Source: Limnoperna fortunei (lineage: Eukaryota; Mollusca; Bivalvia; Mytilida; Modiolidae). Taken from it: 64,000 bases of DNA. The notes beneath the pieces were generated by a model. That model saw only the letters and a list, made by a program, of their open reading frames with translations, did no database searches and was not told where the DNA came from. Numbering within the stretch: position 1 is the stretch's first letter; every line of letters begins with the position of its first letter. The stretch lies in the NCBI GenBank assembly GCA_944474755.1, contig OX104111.1, positions 113,342,545 through 113,406,544 of the forward strand. The letters are read 5' to 3'. The position numbers and the translations under genes were made by a program. Shown here piece by piece: positions 17,471-34,492 of this stretch.

Positions 17471-19880
17471 TTAGTGCCACTGCACCACCCAATGATGTAG
17501 GAATAGTTGTGTAATAGTACTGCGTGATACAACGTCAGTGCCACTACACCACCCAATGACGTAGGAATAGTTGTGTAAAAGTACAGCATGATACAACGTC
17601 AGTGCCTCTACACCACTCAGTGATGTAGGAATAGTTGTGTAATAGTACAGCATGATACAACGTTAGTGCCACTGCACCACCCAATGATGTAGGAATAGTT
17701 GTGTAATAGTACTGCATGATACAACGTCAGTGCCACTACACCACCCAATGATGTAGGAATAGTTGTGTAATAGTACAGCATGATACAACGTCAGTGCCAC
17801 TACACCACTCAATGATGTAGGAATAGTTGTGTAATAGTACAGCATGATACAACGTTAGTACCACTGCACCACCCAATGATGTAGGAATAGTTGTGTAATA
17901 GTACTGCATGATACAACGTCAGTGCCACTACACCACCCAATGATGTAGGAATAGTTGTGTAATAGTACAGCATGATACAACGTTAGTGCCACTGCACCAC
18001 CCAATGATGTAAGAATAGTTGTGTAATAGTACAGCATGATACAACGTCAGTGCCACTACACCACCCAATGATGTAGGAATAGTTGTGTAATAGTACAGCA
18101 TGATACAACGTCAGTGCCACTGCACCACCCAATGATGTAGGAATAGTTGTGTAATAGTACAGCATGATACAACGTCAGTGCCACTGCACCACCCAATGAT
18201 GTAGGAATAGTTGTGTAATAGTACAGCATGATACAACGTCAGTGCCACTACACCACTCAATGATGTAGGAATAGTTGTGTAATAGTACAGCATCATACAA
18301 CGTCAGTGCCACTACACCACCCAATGATGTAGGAATAGTTGTGTAATAGTACAGCATGATACAACGTCAGTGCCACTACACCACCCAATGATGTAGGAAT
18401 AGTTGTGTAATAGTACAGCATGATACAACGTCAGTGCCACTGCACCACCCAATGATGTAGGAATAGTTGTGTAATAGTACAGCATGATACAACGTCAGTG
18501 CCACTACACCACTCAATGATGTAGGAATAGTTGTGTAATAGTACTGCATGATACAACGTCAGTGCCACTACACCACCCAATGATGTAGGAATAGTTGTGT
18601 AATAGTACTGCATGATACAACGTCAGTGCCACTACACCACCCAATGATGTAGGAATAGTTGTGTAATAGTACAGCATGATACAACGTCAGTGCCACTACA
18701 CCACCCAATGATGTAGGAATAGTTGTGTAATAGTACAGCATGATACAACGTTAGTGCCACTGCACCACCCAATGATGTAGGAATAGTTGTGTAATAGTAC
18801 TGCGTGATACAACGTCAGTGCCACTACACCACCCAATGACGTAGGAATAGTTGTGTAAAAGTACAGCATGATACAACGTCAGTGCCTCTACACCACTCAG
18901 TGATGTAGGAATAGTTGTGTAATAGTACAGCATGATACAACGTTAGTGCCACTGCACCACCCAATGATGTAGGAATAGTTGTGTAATAGTACTGCATGAT
19001 ACAACGTCAGTGCCACTACACCACCCAATGATGTAGGAATAGTTGTGTAATAGTACAGCATGATACAACGTCAGTGCCACTACACCACTCAATGATGTAG
19101 GAATAGTTGTGTAATAGTACAGCATGATACAACGTTAGTACCACTGCACCACCCAATGATGTAGGAATAGTTGTGTAATAGTACTGCATGATACAACGTC
19201 AGTGCCACTACACCACCCAATGATGTAGGAATAGTTGTGTAATAGTACAGCATGATACAACGTTAGTGCCACTGCACCACCCAATGATGTAAGAATAGTT
19301 GTGTAATAGTACAGCATGATACAACGTCAGTGCCACTACACCACCCAATGATGTAGGAATAGTTGTGTAATAGTACAGCATGATACAACGTCAGTGCCAC
19401 TGCACCACCCAATGATGTAGGAATAGTTGTGTAATAGTACAGCATGATACAACGTCAGTGCCACTGCACCACCCAATGATGTAGGAATAGTTGTGTAATA
19501 GTACAGCATGATACAACGTCAGTGCCACTACACCACTCAATGATGTAGGAATAGTTGTGTAATAGTACAGCATGATACAACGTCAGTGCCACTACACCAC
19601 CCAATGATGTAGGAATAGTTGTGTAATAGTACAGCATGATACAACGTCAGTGCCACTACACCACCCAATGATGTAGGAATAGTTGTGTAATAGTACAGCA
19701 TGATACAACGTCAGTGCCACTGCACCACCCAATGATGTAGGAATAGTTGTGTAATAGTACAGCATGATACAACGTCAGTGCCACTACACCACTCAATGAT
19801 GTAGGAATAGTTGTGTAATAGTACTGCATGATACAACGTCAGTGCCACTACACCACCCAATGATGTAGGAATAGTTGTGT
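17471..19880. repeat. 1280-bp tandem segmental duplication inside the satellite
   Basis: The block starting at 17471 (TTAGTGCC, CTGCACC, TACTGCGTG, GTGTAAAAG, CACTCAGTGATG) is repeated with the same variant order from 18751, an offset of 1280 bp or exactly 20 monomers. The rare CACTCAGTG variant was noticed only in these two copies. Similarity ends at about 18600 and 19880. Confidence 0.85.
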
Positions 19881-22800
19881 AATAGTACAGCATGATACAA
19901 CGTCAGTGCCACTACACTACCCAATGATGTAGGAATAGTTGTGTAATAGTACAGCATGATACAACGTCAATGCCACTACACCACCCAATGATGTAGGAAT
20001 AGTTGTGTAATAGTACAGCATGATACAACGTTAGTGCCACTACACCACCCAATGATGTAGGAATAGTTGTGTAATAGTACAGCATGATACAACGTCAGTG
20101 CCACTACACCACCCAATGACGTAGGAATAGTTGTGTAATAGTACAGCATGATACAACGTCAGTGCCACTACACCACCCAATGATGTAGGAATAGTTGTGT
20201 AATAGTACAGCATGATACAACGTCAGTGCCACTACACCACCCAATGATGTAGGAATAGTTGTGTAATAGTACAGCATGATACAACGTCAATGCCACTACA
20301 CCACCCAATGAGGTAGGAATAGTTGTGTAATAGTACAGCATGATACAACGTCAGTGCCACTGCACCACCCAATGATGTAGGAATAGTTACAGCATGATAC
20401 AACGTCAGTGCCACTACACCACCCAACGATGTAGGAATAGTTACAGCATGATACAACGTCAGTGCCACTACACCACCCAATGATGTAGGAATAGTTGTGT
20501 AATAGTACAGCATGATACAACGTCAGTGCCACTGCACCACCCAATGATGTAGGAATAGTTGTGTAATAGTACAGCATGATACAACGTCAGTGCCACTACA
20601 CCACCCAATGACGTAGGAATAGTTGTGTAATAGTACAGCATGATACAACGTCAGTGCCACTACGCCACCCAATGACGTAGGAATAGTTGTGTAATAGTAC
20701 AGCATGATACAACGTCAGTGCCACTACACCACCCAATGATGTAGGAATAGTTGTGTAATAGTACAGCATGATACAACGTCAGTGCCACTACACCACCCAA
20801 TGATGTAGGAATAGTTGTGTAATAGTACTGCGTGATACAACGTCAGTGCCACTACACCACCCAATGATGTAGGAATAGTTGTGTAATAGTACTGCGTGAT
20901 ACAACGTCAGTGCCACTACACCACCCAATGATGTAGGAATAGTTGTGTAATAGTACTGCATGATACAACGTCAGTGCCACTACACCACCCAATGACGTAG
21001 GAATAGTTGTGTAATAGTACAGCATGATACAACGTCAGTGCCACTACACCACCCAATGATGTAGGAATAGTTGTGTAATAGTACAGCATGATACAACGTT
21101 AGTGCCACTGCACCACCCAATGATGTAGGAATAGTTGTGTAATAGTACTGCGTGATACAACGTCAGTGCCACTACACCACCCAATGACGTAGGAATAGTT
21201 GTGTAAAAGTACAGCATGATACAACGTCAGTGCCTCTACACCACTCAATGATGTAGGAATAGTTGTGTAATAGTACAGCATGATACAACGTTAGTACCAC
21301 TACACCACCCAATGATGTAGGAATAGTTGTGTAATAGTACAGCATGATACAACGTCAGTGCCACTACACCACCCAATGATGTAGGAATAGTTGTGTAATA
21401 GTACAGCATGATACAACGTCAGTGCCACTGCACCACCCAATGATGTAGGAATAGTTGTGTAATAGTACAGCATGATACAACGTCAGTGCCACTACACCAC
21501 CCAATGATGTAGGAATAGTTGTGTAATAGTACAGCATGATACAACGTCAGTGCCACTACACCACCCAATGATGTAGGAATAGTTGTGTAATAGTACAGCA
21601 TGATACAACGTCAGTGCCACTACACCACCCAATGATGTAGGAATAGTTGTGTAATAGTACAGCATGATACAACGTCAGTGCCACTACACCACCCAATGAT
21701 GTAGGAATAGTTGTGTAATAGTACAGCATGATACAACGTCAGTGCCACTGCACCACCCAATGATGTAGGAATAGTTGTGTAATAGTACAGCATGATACAA
21801 CGTCAGTGCCACTACACCACTCAATGATGTAGGAATAGTTGTGTAATAGTACAGCATGATACAACGTCAGTGCCACTGCACCACCCAATGATGTAGGAAT
21901 AGTTGTGTAATAGTACAGCATGATACAACGTCAGTGCCACTACACCACCCAATGATGTAGGAATAGTTGTGTAATAGTACAGCATGATACAACGTCAGTG
22001 CCACTACACCACCCAATGATGTAGGAATAGTTGTGTAATAGTACAGCATGATACAACGTCAGTGCCACTACACCACCCAATGATGTAGGAATAGTTGTGT
22101 AATAGTACAGCATGATACAACGTTAGTACCACTGCACCACCCAATGATGTAGGAATAGTTGTGTAATAGTACAGCATGATACAACGTCAGAGCCTCTACA
22201 CCACTCAATGACGTAGGAATAGTTGTGTAATAGTACAGCATGATACAACGTCAGTGCCACTACACCACCCAATGATGTAGGAATAGTTGTGTAATAGTAC
22301 AGCATGATACAACGTCAGTGCCACTACACCACCCAATGATGTAGGAATAGTTGTGTAATAGTACAGCATGATACAACGTCAGTGCCACTACACCACCCAA
22401 TGATGTAGGAATAGTTGTGTAATAGTACAGCATGATACAACGTCAGTGCCTCTACACCACTCAATGATGTAGGAATAGTTGTGTAATAGTACAGCATGAT
22501 ACAACGTCAGTGCCTCTACACCACTCAATGATGTAGGAATAGTTGTGTAATAGTACAGCATGATACAACGTCATTGCCACTACACCACCCAATGATGTAG
22601 GAATAGTTGTGTAATAGTACAGCATGATACAACGTCAGTGCCACTACACCACCCAATGATGTAGGAATAGTTGTGTAATAGTACAGCATGATACAACGTC
22701 AGTGCCTCTACACCACTCAATGATGTAGGAATAGTTGTGTAATAGTACAGCATGATACAACGTCATTGCCACTACACCACCCAATGATGTAGGAATAGTT

Positions 22801-25800
22801 GTGTAATAGTACAGCATGATACAACGTCATTGCCACTACACCACCCAATGATGTAGGAATAGTTGTGTAATAGTACAGCATGATACAACGTCAGTGCCAC
22901 TACACCACCCAATGATGTAGGAATAGTTGTGTAATAGTACAGCATGATACAACGTCAGTGCCACTACACCACCCAATGATGTAGGAATAGTTGTGTAATA
23001 GTACAGCATGATACAACGTCAGTGCCACTGCACCACCCAATGATGTAGGAATAGTTACAGCATGATACAACGTCAGTGCCACTACACCACCCAACGATGT
23101 AGGAATAGTTACAGCATGATACAACGTCAGTGCCACTACACCACCCAATGATGTAGGAATAGTTGTGTAATAGTACAGCATGATACAACGTCAGTGCCAC
23201 TACACCACCCAATGATGTAGGAATAGTTGTGTAATAGTACAGCATGATACAACGTCAGTGCCACTGCACCACCCAATGACGTAGGAATAGTTGTGTAATA
23301 GTACAGCATGATACAACGTCAGTGCCACTGCACCACCCAATGATGTAGGAATAGTTGTGTAATAGTACAGCATGATACAACGTCAGTGCCACTACACCAC
23401 TCAATGATGTAGGAATAGTTGTGTAATAGTACAGCATGATACAACGTCAGTGCCACTACACCACCCAATGATGTAGGAATAGTTGTGTAATAGTACAGCA
23501 TGATACAACGTCAGTGCCACTACACCACCCAATGATGTAGGAATAGTTGTGTAATAGTACAGCATGATACAACGTCAGTGCCACTACACCACCCAATGAT
23601 GTAGGAATAGTTGTGTAATAGTACAGCATGATACAACGTCAGTGCCACTACACCACCCAATGATGTAGGAATAGTTGTGTAATAGTACAGCATGATACAA
23701 CGTCAGTGCCACTACACCACTCAATGATGTAGGAATAGTTGTGTAATAGTACAGCATGATACAACGTCAGTGCCACTACACCACCCAATGATGTAGGAAT
23801 AGTTGTGTAATAGTACAGCATGATACAACGTCAGTGCCACTACACCACCCAATGATGTAGGAATAGTTGTGTAATAGTACAGCATGATACAACGTTAGTA
23901 CCACTGCACCACCCAATGATGTAGGAATAGTTGTGTAATAGTACAGCATGATACAACGTCAGTGCCACTACACCACCCAATGATGTAGGAATAGTTGTGT
24001 AATAGTACAGCATGATACAACGTCAGTGCCACTACACCACCCAATGATGTAGGAATAGTTGTGTAATAGTACTGCATGATACAACGTCAGTGCCTCTACA
24101 CCACTCAATGATGTAGGAATAGTTGTGTAATAGTACAGCATGATACAACGTCAGTGCCACTACACCACCCAATGATGTAGGAATAGTTGTGTAATAGTAC
24201 AGCATGATACAACGTCAGTGCCACTACACCACCCAATGATGTAGGAATAGTTGTGTAATAGTACTGCATGATACAACGTCAGTGCCACTACACCACCCAA
24301 TGATGTAGGAATAGTTGTGTAATAGTACAGCATGATACAACGTCAGTGCCACTACACCACCCAATGATGTAGGAATAGTTGTGTAATAGTACAGCATGAT
24401 ACAACGTCAGTGCCACTACACCACCCAATGATGTAGGAATAGTTGTGTAATAGTACAGCATGATACAACGTCAGTGCCACTACACCACCCAATGATGTAG
24501 GAATAGTTGTGTAATAGTACAGCATGATACAACGTCAGTGCCACTGCACCACCCAATGATGTAGGAATAGTTACAGCATGATACAACGTCAGTGCCACTA
24601 CACCACCCAACGATGTAGGAATAGTTACAGCATGATACAACGTCAGTGCCACTACACCACCCAATGATGTAGGAATAGTTGTGTAATAGTACAGCATGAT
24701 ACAACGTCAGTGCCACTGCCCCACCCAATGACGTAGGAATAGTTGTGTAATAGTACAGCATGATACAACGTCAGTGCCACTACGCCACCCAATGACGTAG
24801 GAATAGTTGTGTAATAGTACAGCATGATACAACGTCAGTGCCACTACACCACCCAATGATGTAGGAATAGTTGTGTAATAGTACAGCATGATACAACGTC
24901 AGTGCCACTACACCACCCAATGATGTAGGAATAGTTGTGTAATAGTACTGCGTGATACAACGTCAGTGCCACTACACCACCCAATGATGTAGGAATAGTT
25001 GTGTAATAGTACTGCATGATACAACGTCAGTGCCACTACACCACCCAATGATGTAGGAATAGTTGTGTAATAGTACAGCATGATACAACGTCAGTGCCAC
25101 TACACCACCCAATGATGTAGGAATAGTTGTGTAATAGTACAGCATGATACAACGTTAGTGCCACTGCTCCACCCAATGATGTAGGAATAGTTGTGTAATA
25201 GTACTGCGTGATACAACGTCAGTGCCACTACACCACCCAATGACGTAGGAATAGTTGTGTAATAGTACAGCATGATACAACGTCAGTGCCACTACACCAC
25301 CCAATGATGTAGGAATAGTTGTGTAATAGTACAGCATGATACAACGTCAGTGCCACTACACCACCCAATGACGTAGGAATAGTTGTGTAATAGTACAGCA
25401 TGATACAACGTCAGTGCCACTACACCACCCAATGATGTAGGAATAGTTGTGTAATAGTAAAGCATGATACAACGTCAGTGCCACTACACCACCCAATGAT
25501 GTAGGAATAGTTGTGTAATAGTACTGCGAGATACAACGTCAGTGCCACTACACCACCCAATGATGTAGGAATAGTTGTGTAATAGTACTGCATGATACAA
25601 CGTCAGTGCCACTACACCACCGAATGATGTAGGAATAGTTGTGTAATAGTACAGCATGATACAACGTCAGTGCCACTACACCACCCAATGATGTAGGAAT
25701 AGTTGTGTAATAGTACAGCATGATACAACGTCAGTGCCACTACACCACCCAATGATGTAGGAATAGTTGTGTAATAGTACAGCATGATACAACGTCAGTG

Positions 25801-25859
25801 CCACTACACCACTCAATGATGTAGGAATAGTTGTGTAATAGTACAGCATGATACAACGT

Positions 25860-28800
25860 CAGTGCCACTACACCACCCAATGATGTAGGAATAGTTGTGT
25901 AATAGTACAGCATGATACAACGTCAGTGCCACTGCACCACCCAATGATGTAGGAATAGTTGTGTAATAGTACAGCATGATACAACGTCAGTGCCACTACA
26001 CCACCCAATGATGTAGGAATAGTTGTGTAATAGTACAGCATGATACAACGTCAGTGCCACTGCACCACCCAATGATGTAGGAATAGTTGTGTAATAGTAC
26101 AGCATGATACAACGTCAGTGCCACTACACCACCCAATGATGTAGGAATAGTTGTGTAATAGTACAGCATGATACAACGTCAGTGCCACTACACCACCCAA
26201 TGAGGTAGGAATAGTTGTGTAATAGTACAGCATGATACAACGTCAGTGCCACTACACCAACCAATGATGTAGGAATAGTTGTGTAATAGTACAGCATGAT
26301 ACAACGTCAGTGCCACTACACCACCCAATGATGTAGGAATAGTTGTGTAATAGTACAGCATGATACAACGTTAGTGCCACTGCACCACCCAATGATGTAG
26401 GAATAGTTGTGTAATAGTACGGCATGATACAACGTCAGTGCCACTACACCACCCAATGATGTAGGAATAGTTGTGTAATAGTACTGCGTGATACAACGTC
26501 AGTGCCACTACACCACCCAATGACGTAGGAATAGTTGTGTAAAAGTACAGCATGATACAACGTCAGTGCCTCTACACCACTCAATGATGTAGGAATAGTT
26601 GTGTAATAGTACAGCATGATACAACGTTAGTACCACTGCACCACCCAATGATGTAGGAATAGTTGTGTAATAGTACTGCATGATACAACGTCAGTGCCAC
26701 TACACCACCCAATGATGTAGGAATAGTTGTGTAATAGTACAGCATGATACAACGTCAGTGCCACTACACCACCCAATGATGTAGGAATAGTTGTGTAATA
26801 GTACAGCATGATACAACGTCAGTGCCACTGCACCACCCAATGATGTAGGAATAGTTGTGTAATAGTACAGCATGATACAACGTCAGTGCCACTACACCAC
26901 TCAATGATGTAGGAATAGTTGTGTAATAGTACAGCATGATACAACGTCAGTGCCACTACACCACCCAATGATGTAGGAATAGTTGTGTAATAGTACAGCA
27001 TGATACAACGTCAGTGCCACTACACCACCCAATGATGTAGGAATAGTTGTGTAATAGTACAGCATGATACAACGTTAGTGCCACTACACCACCCAATGAT
27101 GTAGGAATAGTTGTGTAATAGTACAGCATGATACAACGTCAGTGCCACTACACCACCCAATGACGTAGGAATAGTTGTGTAATAGTACAGCATGATACAA
27201 CGTCAGTGCCACTACACCACCCAATGATGTAGGAATAGTTGTGTAATAGTACAGCATGATACAACGTCAGTGCCACTACACCACCCAATGATGTAGGAAT
27301 AGTTGTGTAATAGTACAGCATGATACAACGTCAATGCCACTACACCACCCAATGAGGTAGGAATAGTTGTGTAATAGTACAGCATGATACAACGTCAGTG
27401 CCACTGCACCACCCAATGATGTAGGAATAGTTACAGCATGATACAACGTCAGTGCCACTACACCACCCAACGATGTAGGAATAGTTACAGCATGATACAA
27501 CGTCAGTGCCACTACACCACCCAATGATGTAGGAATAGTTGTGTAATAGTACAGCATGATACAACGTCAGTGCCACTGCACCACCCAATGATGTAGGAAT
27601 AGTTGTGTAATAGTACAGCATGATACAACGTCAGTGCCACTACACCACCCAATGACGTAGGAATAGTTGTGTAATAGTACAGCATGATACAACGTCAGTG
27701 CCACTACGCCACCCAATGACGTAGGAATAGTTGTGTAATAGTACAGAATGATACAACGTCAGTGCCACTACACCACCCAATGATGTAGGAATAGTTGTGT
27801 AATAGTACAGCATGATACAACGTCAGTGCCACTACACCACCCAATGATGTAGGAATAGTTGTGTAATAGTACTGCGTGATACAACGTCAGTGCCACTACA
27901 CCACCCAATGATGTAGGAATAGTTGTGTAATAGTACAGCATGATACAACGTCAGTGCCACTACACCACCCAATGATGTAGGAATAGTTGTGTAATAGTAC
28001 AGCATGATACAACGTCAGTGCCACTGCACCACCCAATGATGTAGGAATAGTTGTGTAATAGTACAGCATGATACAACGTCAGTGCCACTACACCACCCAA
28101 TGATGTAGGAATAGTTGTGTAATAGTACAGCATGATACAACGTCAGTGCCACTGCACCACCCAATGATGTAGGAATAGTTGTGTAATAGTACAGCATGAT
28201 ACAACGTCAGTGCCACTACACCACCCAATGATGTAGGAATAGTTGTGTAATAGTACAGCATGATACAACGTCAGTGCCACTACACCACCCAATGAGGTAG
28301 GAATAGTTGTGTAATAGTACAGCATGATACAACGTCAGTGCCACTACACCAACCAATGATGTAGGAATAGTTGTGTAATAGTACAGCATGATACAACGTC
28401 AGTGCCACTACACCACCCAATGATGTAGGAATAGTTGTGTAATAGTACAGCATGATACAACGTTAGTGCCACTGCACCACCCAATGATGTAGGAATAGTT
28501 GTGTAATAGTACGGCATGATACAACGTCAGTGCCACTACACCACCCAATGATGTAGGAATAGTTGTGTAATAGTACTGCGTGATACAACGTCAGTGCCAC
28601 TACACCACCCAATGACGTAGGAATAGTTGTGTAAAAGTACAGCATGATACAACGTCAGTGCCTCTACACCACTCAATGATGTAGGAATAGTTGTGTAATA
28701 GTACAGCATGATACAACGTTAGTACCACTGCACCACCCAATGATGTAGGAATAGTTGTGTAATAGTACTGCATGATACAACGTCAGTGCCACTACACCAC

Positions 28801-29900
28801 CCAATGATGTAGGAATAGTTGTGTAATAGTACAGCATGATACAACGTCAGTGCCACTACACCACCCAATGATGTAGGAATAGTTGTGTAATAGTACAGCA
28901 TGATACAACGTCAGTGCCACTGCACCACCCAATGATGTAGGAATAGTTGTGTAATAGTACAGCATGATACAACGTCAGTGCCACTACACCACTCAATGAT
29001 GTAGGAATAGTTGTGTAATAGTACAGCATGATACAACGTCAGTGCCACTACACTACCCAATGATGTAGGAATAGTTGTGTAATAGTACAGCATGATACAA
29101 CGTCAGTGCCACTACACCACCCAATGATGTAGGAATAGTTGTGTAATAGTACAGCATGATACAACGTTAGTGCCACTACACCACCCAATGATGTAGGAAT
29201 AGTTGTGTAATAGTACAGCATGATACAACGTCAGTGCCACTACACCACCCAATGACGTAGGAATAGTTGTGTAATAGTACAGCATGATACAACGTCAGTG
29301 CCACTACACCAACCAATGATGTAGGAATAGTTGTGTAATAGTACAGCATGATACAACGTCAGTGCCACTACACCACCCAATGATGTAGGAATAGTTGTGT
29401 AATAGTACAGCATGATACAACGTCAATGCCACTACACCACCCAATGAGGTAGGAATAGTTGTGTAATAGTACAGCATGATACAACGTCAGTGCCACTGCA
29501 CCACCCAATGATGTAGGAATAGTTACAGCATGATACAACGTCAGTGCCACTACACCACCCAACGATGTAGGAATAGTTACAGCATGATACAACGTCAGTG
29601 CCACTACACCACCCAATGATGTAGGAATAGTTGTGTAATAGTACAGCATGATACAACGTCAGTGCCACTGCACCACCCAATGATGTAGGAATAGTTGTGT
29701 AATAGTACAGCATGATACAACGTCAGTGCCACTACACCACCCAATGACGTAGGAATAGTTGTGTAATAGTACAGCATGATACAACGTCAGTGCCACTACG
29801 CCACCCAATGACGTAGGAATAGTTGTGTAATAGTACAGCATGATACAACGTCAGTGCCACTACACCACCCAATGATGTAGGAATAGTTGTGTAATAGTAC
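25860..29900. repeat. 2092-bp tandem segmental duplication inside the satellite
   Basis: Variant haplotypes at 25923, 26051, 26371, 26627, 26819 and 27276 recur at 28015, 28143, 28463, 28719, 28911 and 29368, a constant offset of 2092 bp. This equals 31 full units plus two short ones (31 x 64 + 2 x 54). The rare TACGGCATG marker near 26420 recurs near 28512. Confidence 0.85.
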
Positions 29901-32900
29901 AGCATGATACAACGTCAGTGCCACTACACCACCCAATGATGTAGGAATAGTTGTGTAATAGTACTGCGTGATACAACGTCAGTGCCACTACACCACCCAA
30001 TGATGTAGGAATAGTTGTGTAATAGTACTGCGTGATACAACGTCAGTGCCACTACACCACCCAATGATGTAGGAATAGTTGTGTAATAGTACAGCATGAT
30101 ACAACGTCAGTGCCACTACACCACCCAATGATGTAGGAATAGTTGTGTAATAGTACAGCATGATACAACGTCAGTGCCACTACACCACCCAATGATGTAG
30201 GAATAGTTGTGTAATAGTACAGCATGATACAACGTTAGTACCACTACACCACCCAATGATGTAGGAATAGTTGTGTAATAGTACTGCGTGATACAACGTC
30301 AGTGCCACTACACCACCCAATGATGTAGGAATAGTTGTGTAATAGTACTGCATGATACAACGTCAGTGCCACTACACCACCCAATGATGTAGGAATAGTT
30401 GTGTAATAGTACAGCATGATACAACGTTAGTGCCACTGCACCACCCAATGATGTAGGAATAGTTGTGTAATAGTACTGCGTGATACAACGTCAGTGCCAC
30501 TACACCACCCAATGACGTAGGAATAGTTGTGTAAAAGTACAGCATGATACAACGTCAGTGCCTCTACACCACTCAATGATGTAGGAATAGTTGTGTAATA
30601 GTACAGCATGATACAACGTTAGTACCACTACACCACCCAATGATGTAGGAATAGTTGTGTAATAGTACAGCATGATACAACGTCAGTGCCACTACACCAC
30701 CCAATGATGTAGGAATAGTTGTGTAATAGTACAGCATGATACAACGTCAGTGCCACTACACCACCCAATGATGTAGGAATAGTTGTGTAATAGTACTGCA
30801 TGATACAACGTCAGTGCCACTACACCACCCAATGATGTAGGAATAGTTGTGTAATAGTACAGCATGATACAACGTCAGTGCCACTACACCACCCAATGAT
30901 GTAGGAATAGTTGTGTAATAGTACAGCATGATACAACGTCAGTGCCACTGCACCACCCAATGATGTAGGAATAGTTGTGTAATAGTACAGCATGATACAA
31001 CGTCAGTGCCACTACACCACTCAATGATGTAGGAATAGTTGTGTAATAGTACAGCATGATACAACGTCAGTGCCACTACACCACCCAATGATGTAGGAAT
31101 AGTTGTGTAATAGTACAGCATGATACAACGTCAGTGCCACTACACCACCCAATGATGTAGGAATAGTTGTGTAATAGTACTGCATGATACAACGTCAGTG
31201 CCACTACACCACCCAATGATGTAGGAATAGTTGTGTAATAGTACAGCATGATACAACGTCAGTGCCACTACACCACCCAATGATGTAGGAATAGTTGTGT
31301 AATAGTACAGCATGATACAACGTCAGTGCCACTGCACCACCCAATGATGTAGGAATAGTTGTGTAATAGTACTGCGTGATACAACGTCAGTGCCACTACA
31401 CCACCCAATGATGTAGGAATAGTTGTGTAATAGTACAGCATGATACAACGTCAGTGCCACTACACCACCCAATGATGTAGGAATAGTTGTGTAATAGTAC
31501 AGCATGATACAACGTCAGTGCCACTGCACCACCCAATGATGTAGGAATAGTTGTGTAATAGTACAGCATGATACAACGTCAGTGCCACTACACCACTCAA
31601 TGATGTAGGAATAGTTGTGTAATAGTACAGCATGATACAACGTCAGTGCCACTACACCACCCAATGACGTAGGAATAGTTGTGTAATAGTACAGCATGAT
31701 ACAACGTCAGTGCCACTACACCACCCAATGATGTAGGAATAGTTGTGTAATAGTACAGCATGATACAACGTCAGTGCCACTACACCACCCAATGATGTAG
31801 GAATAGTTGTGTAATAGTACAGCATGATACAACGTTAGTGCCACTGCACCACCCAATGATGTAGGAATAGTTGTGTAATAGTACAGCATGATACAACGTC
31901 AGTGCCACTACACCACCCAATGATGTAGGAATAGTTGTGTAATAGTACAGCATGATACAACGTCAGTGCCACTACACCACCCAATGATGTAGGAATAGTT
32001 GTGTAATAGTACAGCATGATACAACGTCAGTGCCACTACACCACCCAATGATGTAGGAATAGTTGTGTAATAGTACAGCATGATACAACGTCAGTGCCAC
32101 TACGCCACCCAATGATGTAGGAATAGTTGTGTAATAGTACAGCATGATACAACGTCAGTGCCACTACACCACCCAACGATGTAGGAATAGTTACAGCATG
32201 ATACAACGTCAGTGCCACTACACCACCCAATGATGTAGGAATAGTTGTGTAATAGTACAGCATGATACAACGTCAGTGCCACTACACCACCCAATGATGT
32301 AGGAATAGTTGTGTAATAGTACAGCATGATACAACGTCAGTGCCACTACACCACCCAATGATGTAGGAATAGTTGTGTAATAGTACAGCATGATACAACG
32401 TCAGTGCCACTGCACCACCCAATGACGTAGGAATAGTTGTGTAATAGTACAGCATGATACAACGTCAGTGCCACTGCACCACCCAATGATGTAGGAATAG
32501 TTGTGTAATAGTACAGCATGATACAACGTCAGTGCCACTACACCACTCAATGATGTAGGAATAGTTGTGTAATAGTACAGCATGATACAACGTCAGTGCC
32601 ACTACACCACCCAATGATGTAGGAATAGTTGTGTAATAGTACAGCATGATACAACGTCAGTGCCACTACACCACCCAATGATGTAGGAATAGTTGTGTAA
32701 TAGTACTGCATGATACAACGTCAGTGCCACTACACCACCCAATGATGTAGGAATAGTTGTGTAATAGTACAGCATGATACAACGTCAGTGCCACTGCACC
32801 ACCCAATGATGTAGGAATAGTTGTGTAATAGTACAGCATGATACAACGTCAGTGCCACTACACCACCCAATGATGTAGGAATAGTTGTGTAATAGTACAG

Positions 32901-34492
32901 CATGATACAACGTCAGTGCCACTACACCACCCAATGATGTAGGAATAGTTGTGTAATAGTACAGCATGATACAACGTTAGTACCACTGCACCACCCAATG
33001 ATGTAGGAATAGTTGTGTAATAGTACAGCATGATACAACGTCAGTGCCACTACACCACCCAATGATGTAGGAATAGTTGTGTAATAGTACAGCATGATAC
33101 AACGTCAGTGGCACTACACCACCCAATGATGTAGGAATAGTTGTGTAATAGTACAGCATGATACAACGTCAGTGCCACTACACCACCCAATGATGTAGGA
33201 ATAGTTGTGTAATAGTACAGCATGATACAACGTCAGTGCCACTGCACCACCCAATGATGTAGGAATAGTTACAGCATGATACAACGTCAGTGCCACTACA
33301 CCACCCAACGATGTAGGAATAGTTACAGCATGATACAACGTCAGTGCCACTACACCACCCAATGATGTAGGAATAGTTGTGTAATAGTACAGCATGATAC
33401 AACGTCAGTGCCACTGCCCCACCCAATGACGTAGGAATAGTTGTGTAATAGTACAGCATGATACAACGTCAGTGCCACTACGCCACCCAATGACGTAGGA
33501 ATAGTTGTGTAATAGTACAGCATGATACAACGTCAGTGCCACTACACCACCCAATGATGTAGGAATAGTTGTGTAATAGTACAGCATGATACAACGTCAG
33601 TGCCACTACACCACCCAATGATGTAGGAATAGTTGTGTAATAGTACTGCGTGATACAACGTCAGTGCCACTACACCACCCAATGATGTAGGAATAGTTGT
33701 GTAATAGTACTGCATGATACAACGTCAGTGCCACTACACCACCCAATGATGTAGGAATAGTTGTGTAATAGTACAGCATGATACAACGTCAGTGCCACTA
33801 CACCACCCAATGATGTAGGAATAGTTGTGTAATAGTACAGCATGATACAACGTTAGTGCCACTGCACCACCCAATGATGTAGGAATAGTTGTGTAATAGT
33901 ACTGCGTGATACAACGTCAGTGCCACTACACCACCCAATGACGTAGGAATAGTTGTGTAATAGTACAGCATGATACAACGTCAGTGCCACTACACCACCC
34001 AATGATGTAGGAATAGTTGTGTAAAAGTACAGCATGATACAACGTCAGTGCCACTACACCACCCAATGACGTAGGAATAGTTGTGTAATAGTACAGCATG
34101 ATACAACGTCAGTGCCACTACACCACCCAATGATGTAGGAATAGTTGTGTAATAGTACAGCATGATACAACGTCAGTGCCACTACACCACCCAATGATGT
34201 AGGAATAGTTGTGTAATAGTACAGCATGATACAACGTCAGTGCCACTACACCACCCAATGATGTAGGAATAGTTGTGTAATAGTACAGCATGATACAACG
34301 TCAGTGCCTCTACACCACTCAATGACGTAGGAATAGTTGTGTAATAGTACAGCATGATACAACGTCAGTGCCACTACACCACCCAATGATGTAGGAATAG
34401 TTGTGTAATAGTACAGCATGATACAACGTCAGTGCCACTACACCACCCAATGACGTAGGAATAGTTGTGTAATAGTACAGCATGATACAACG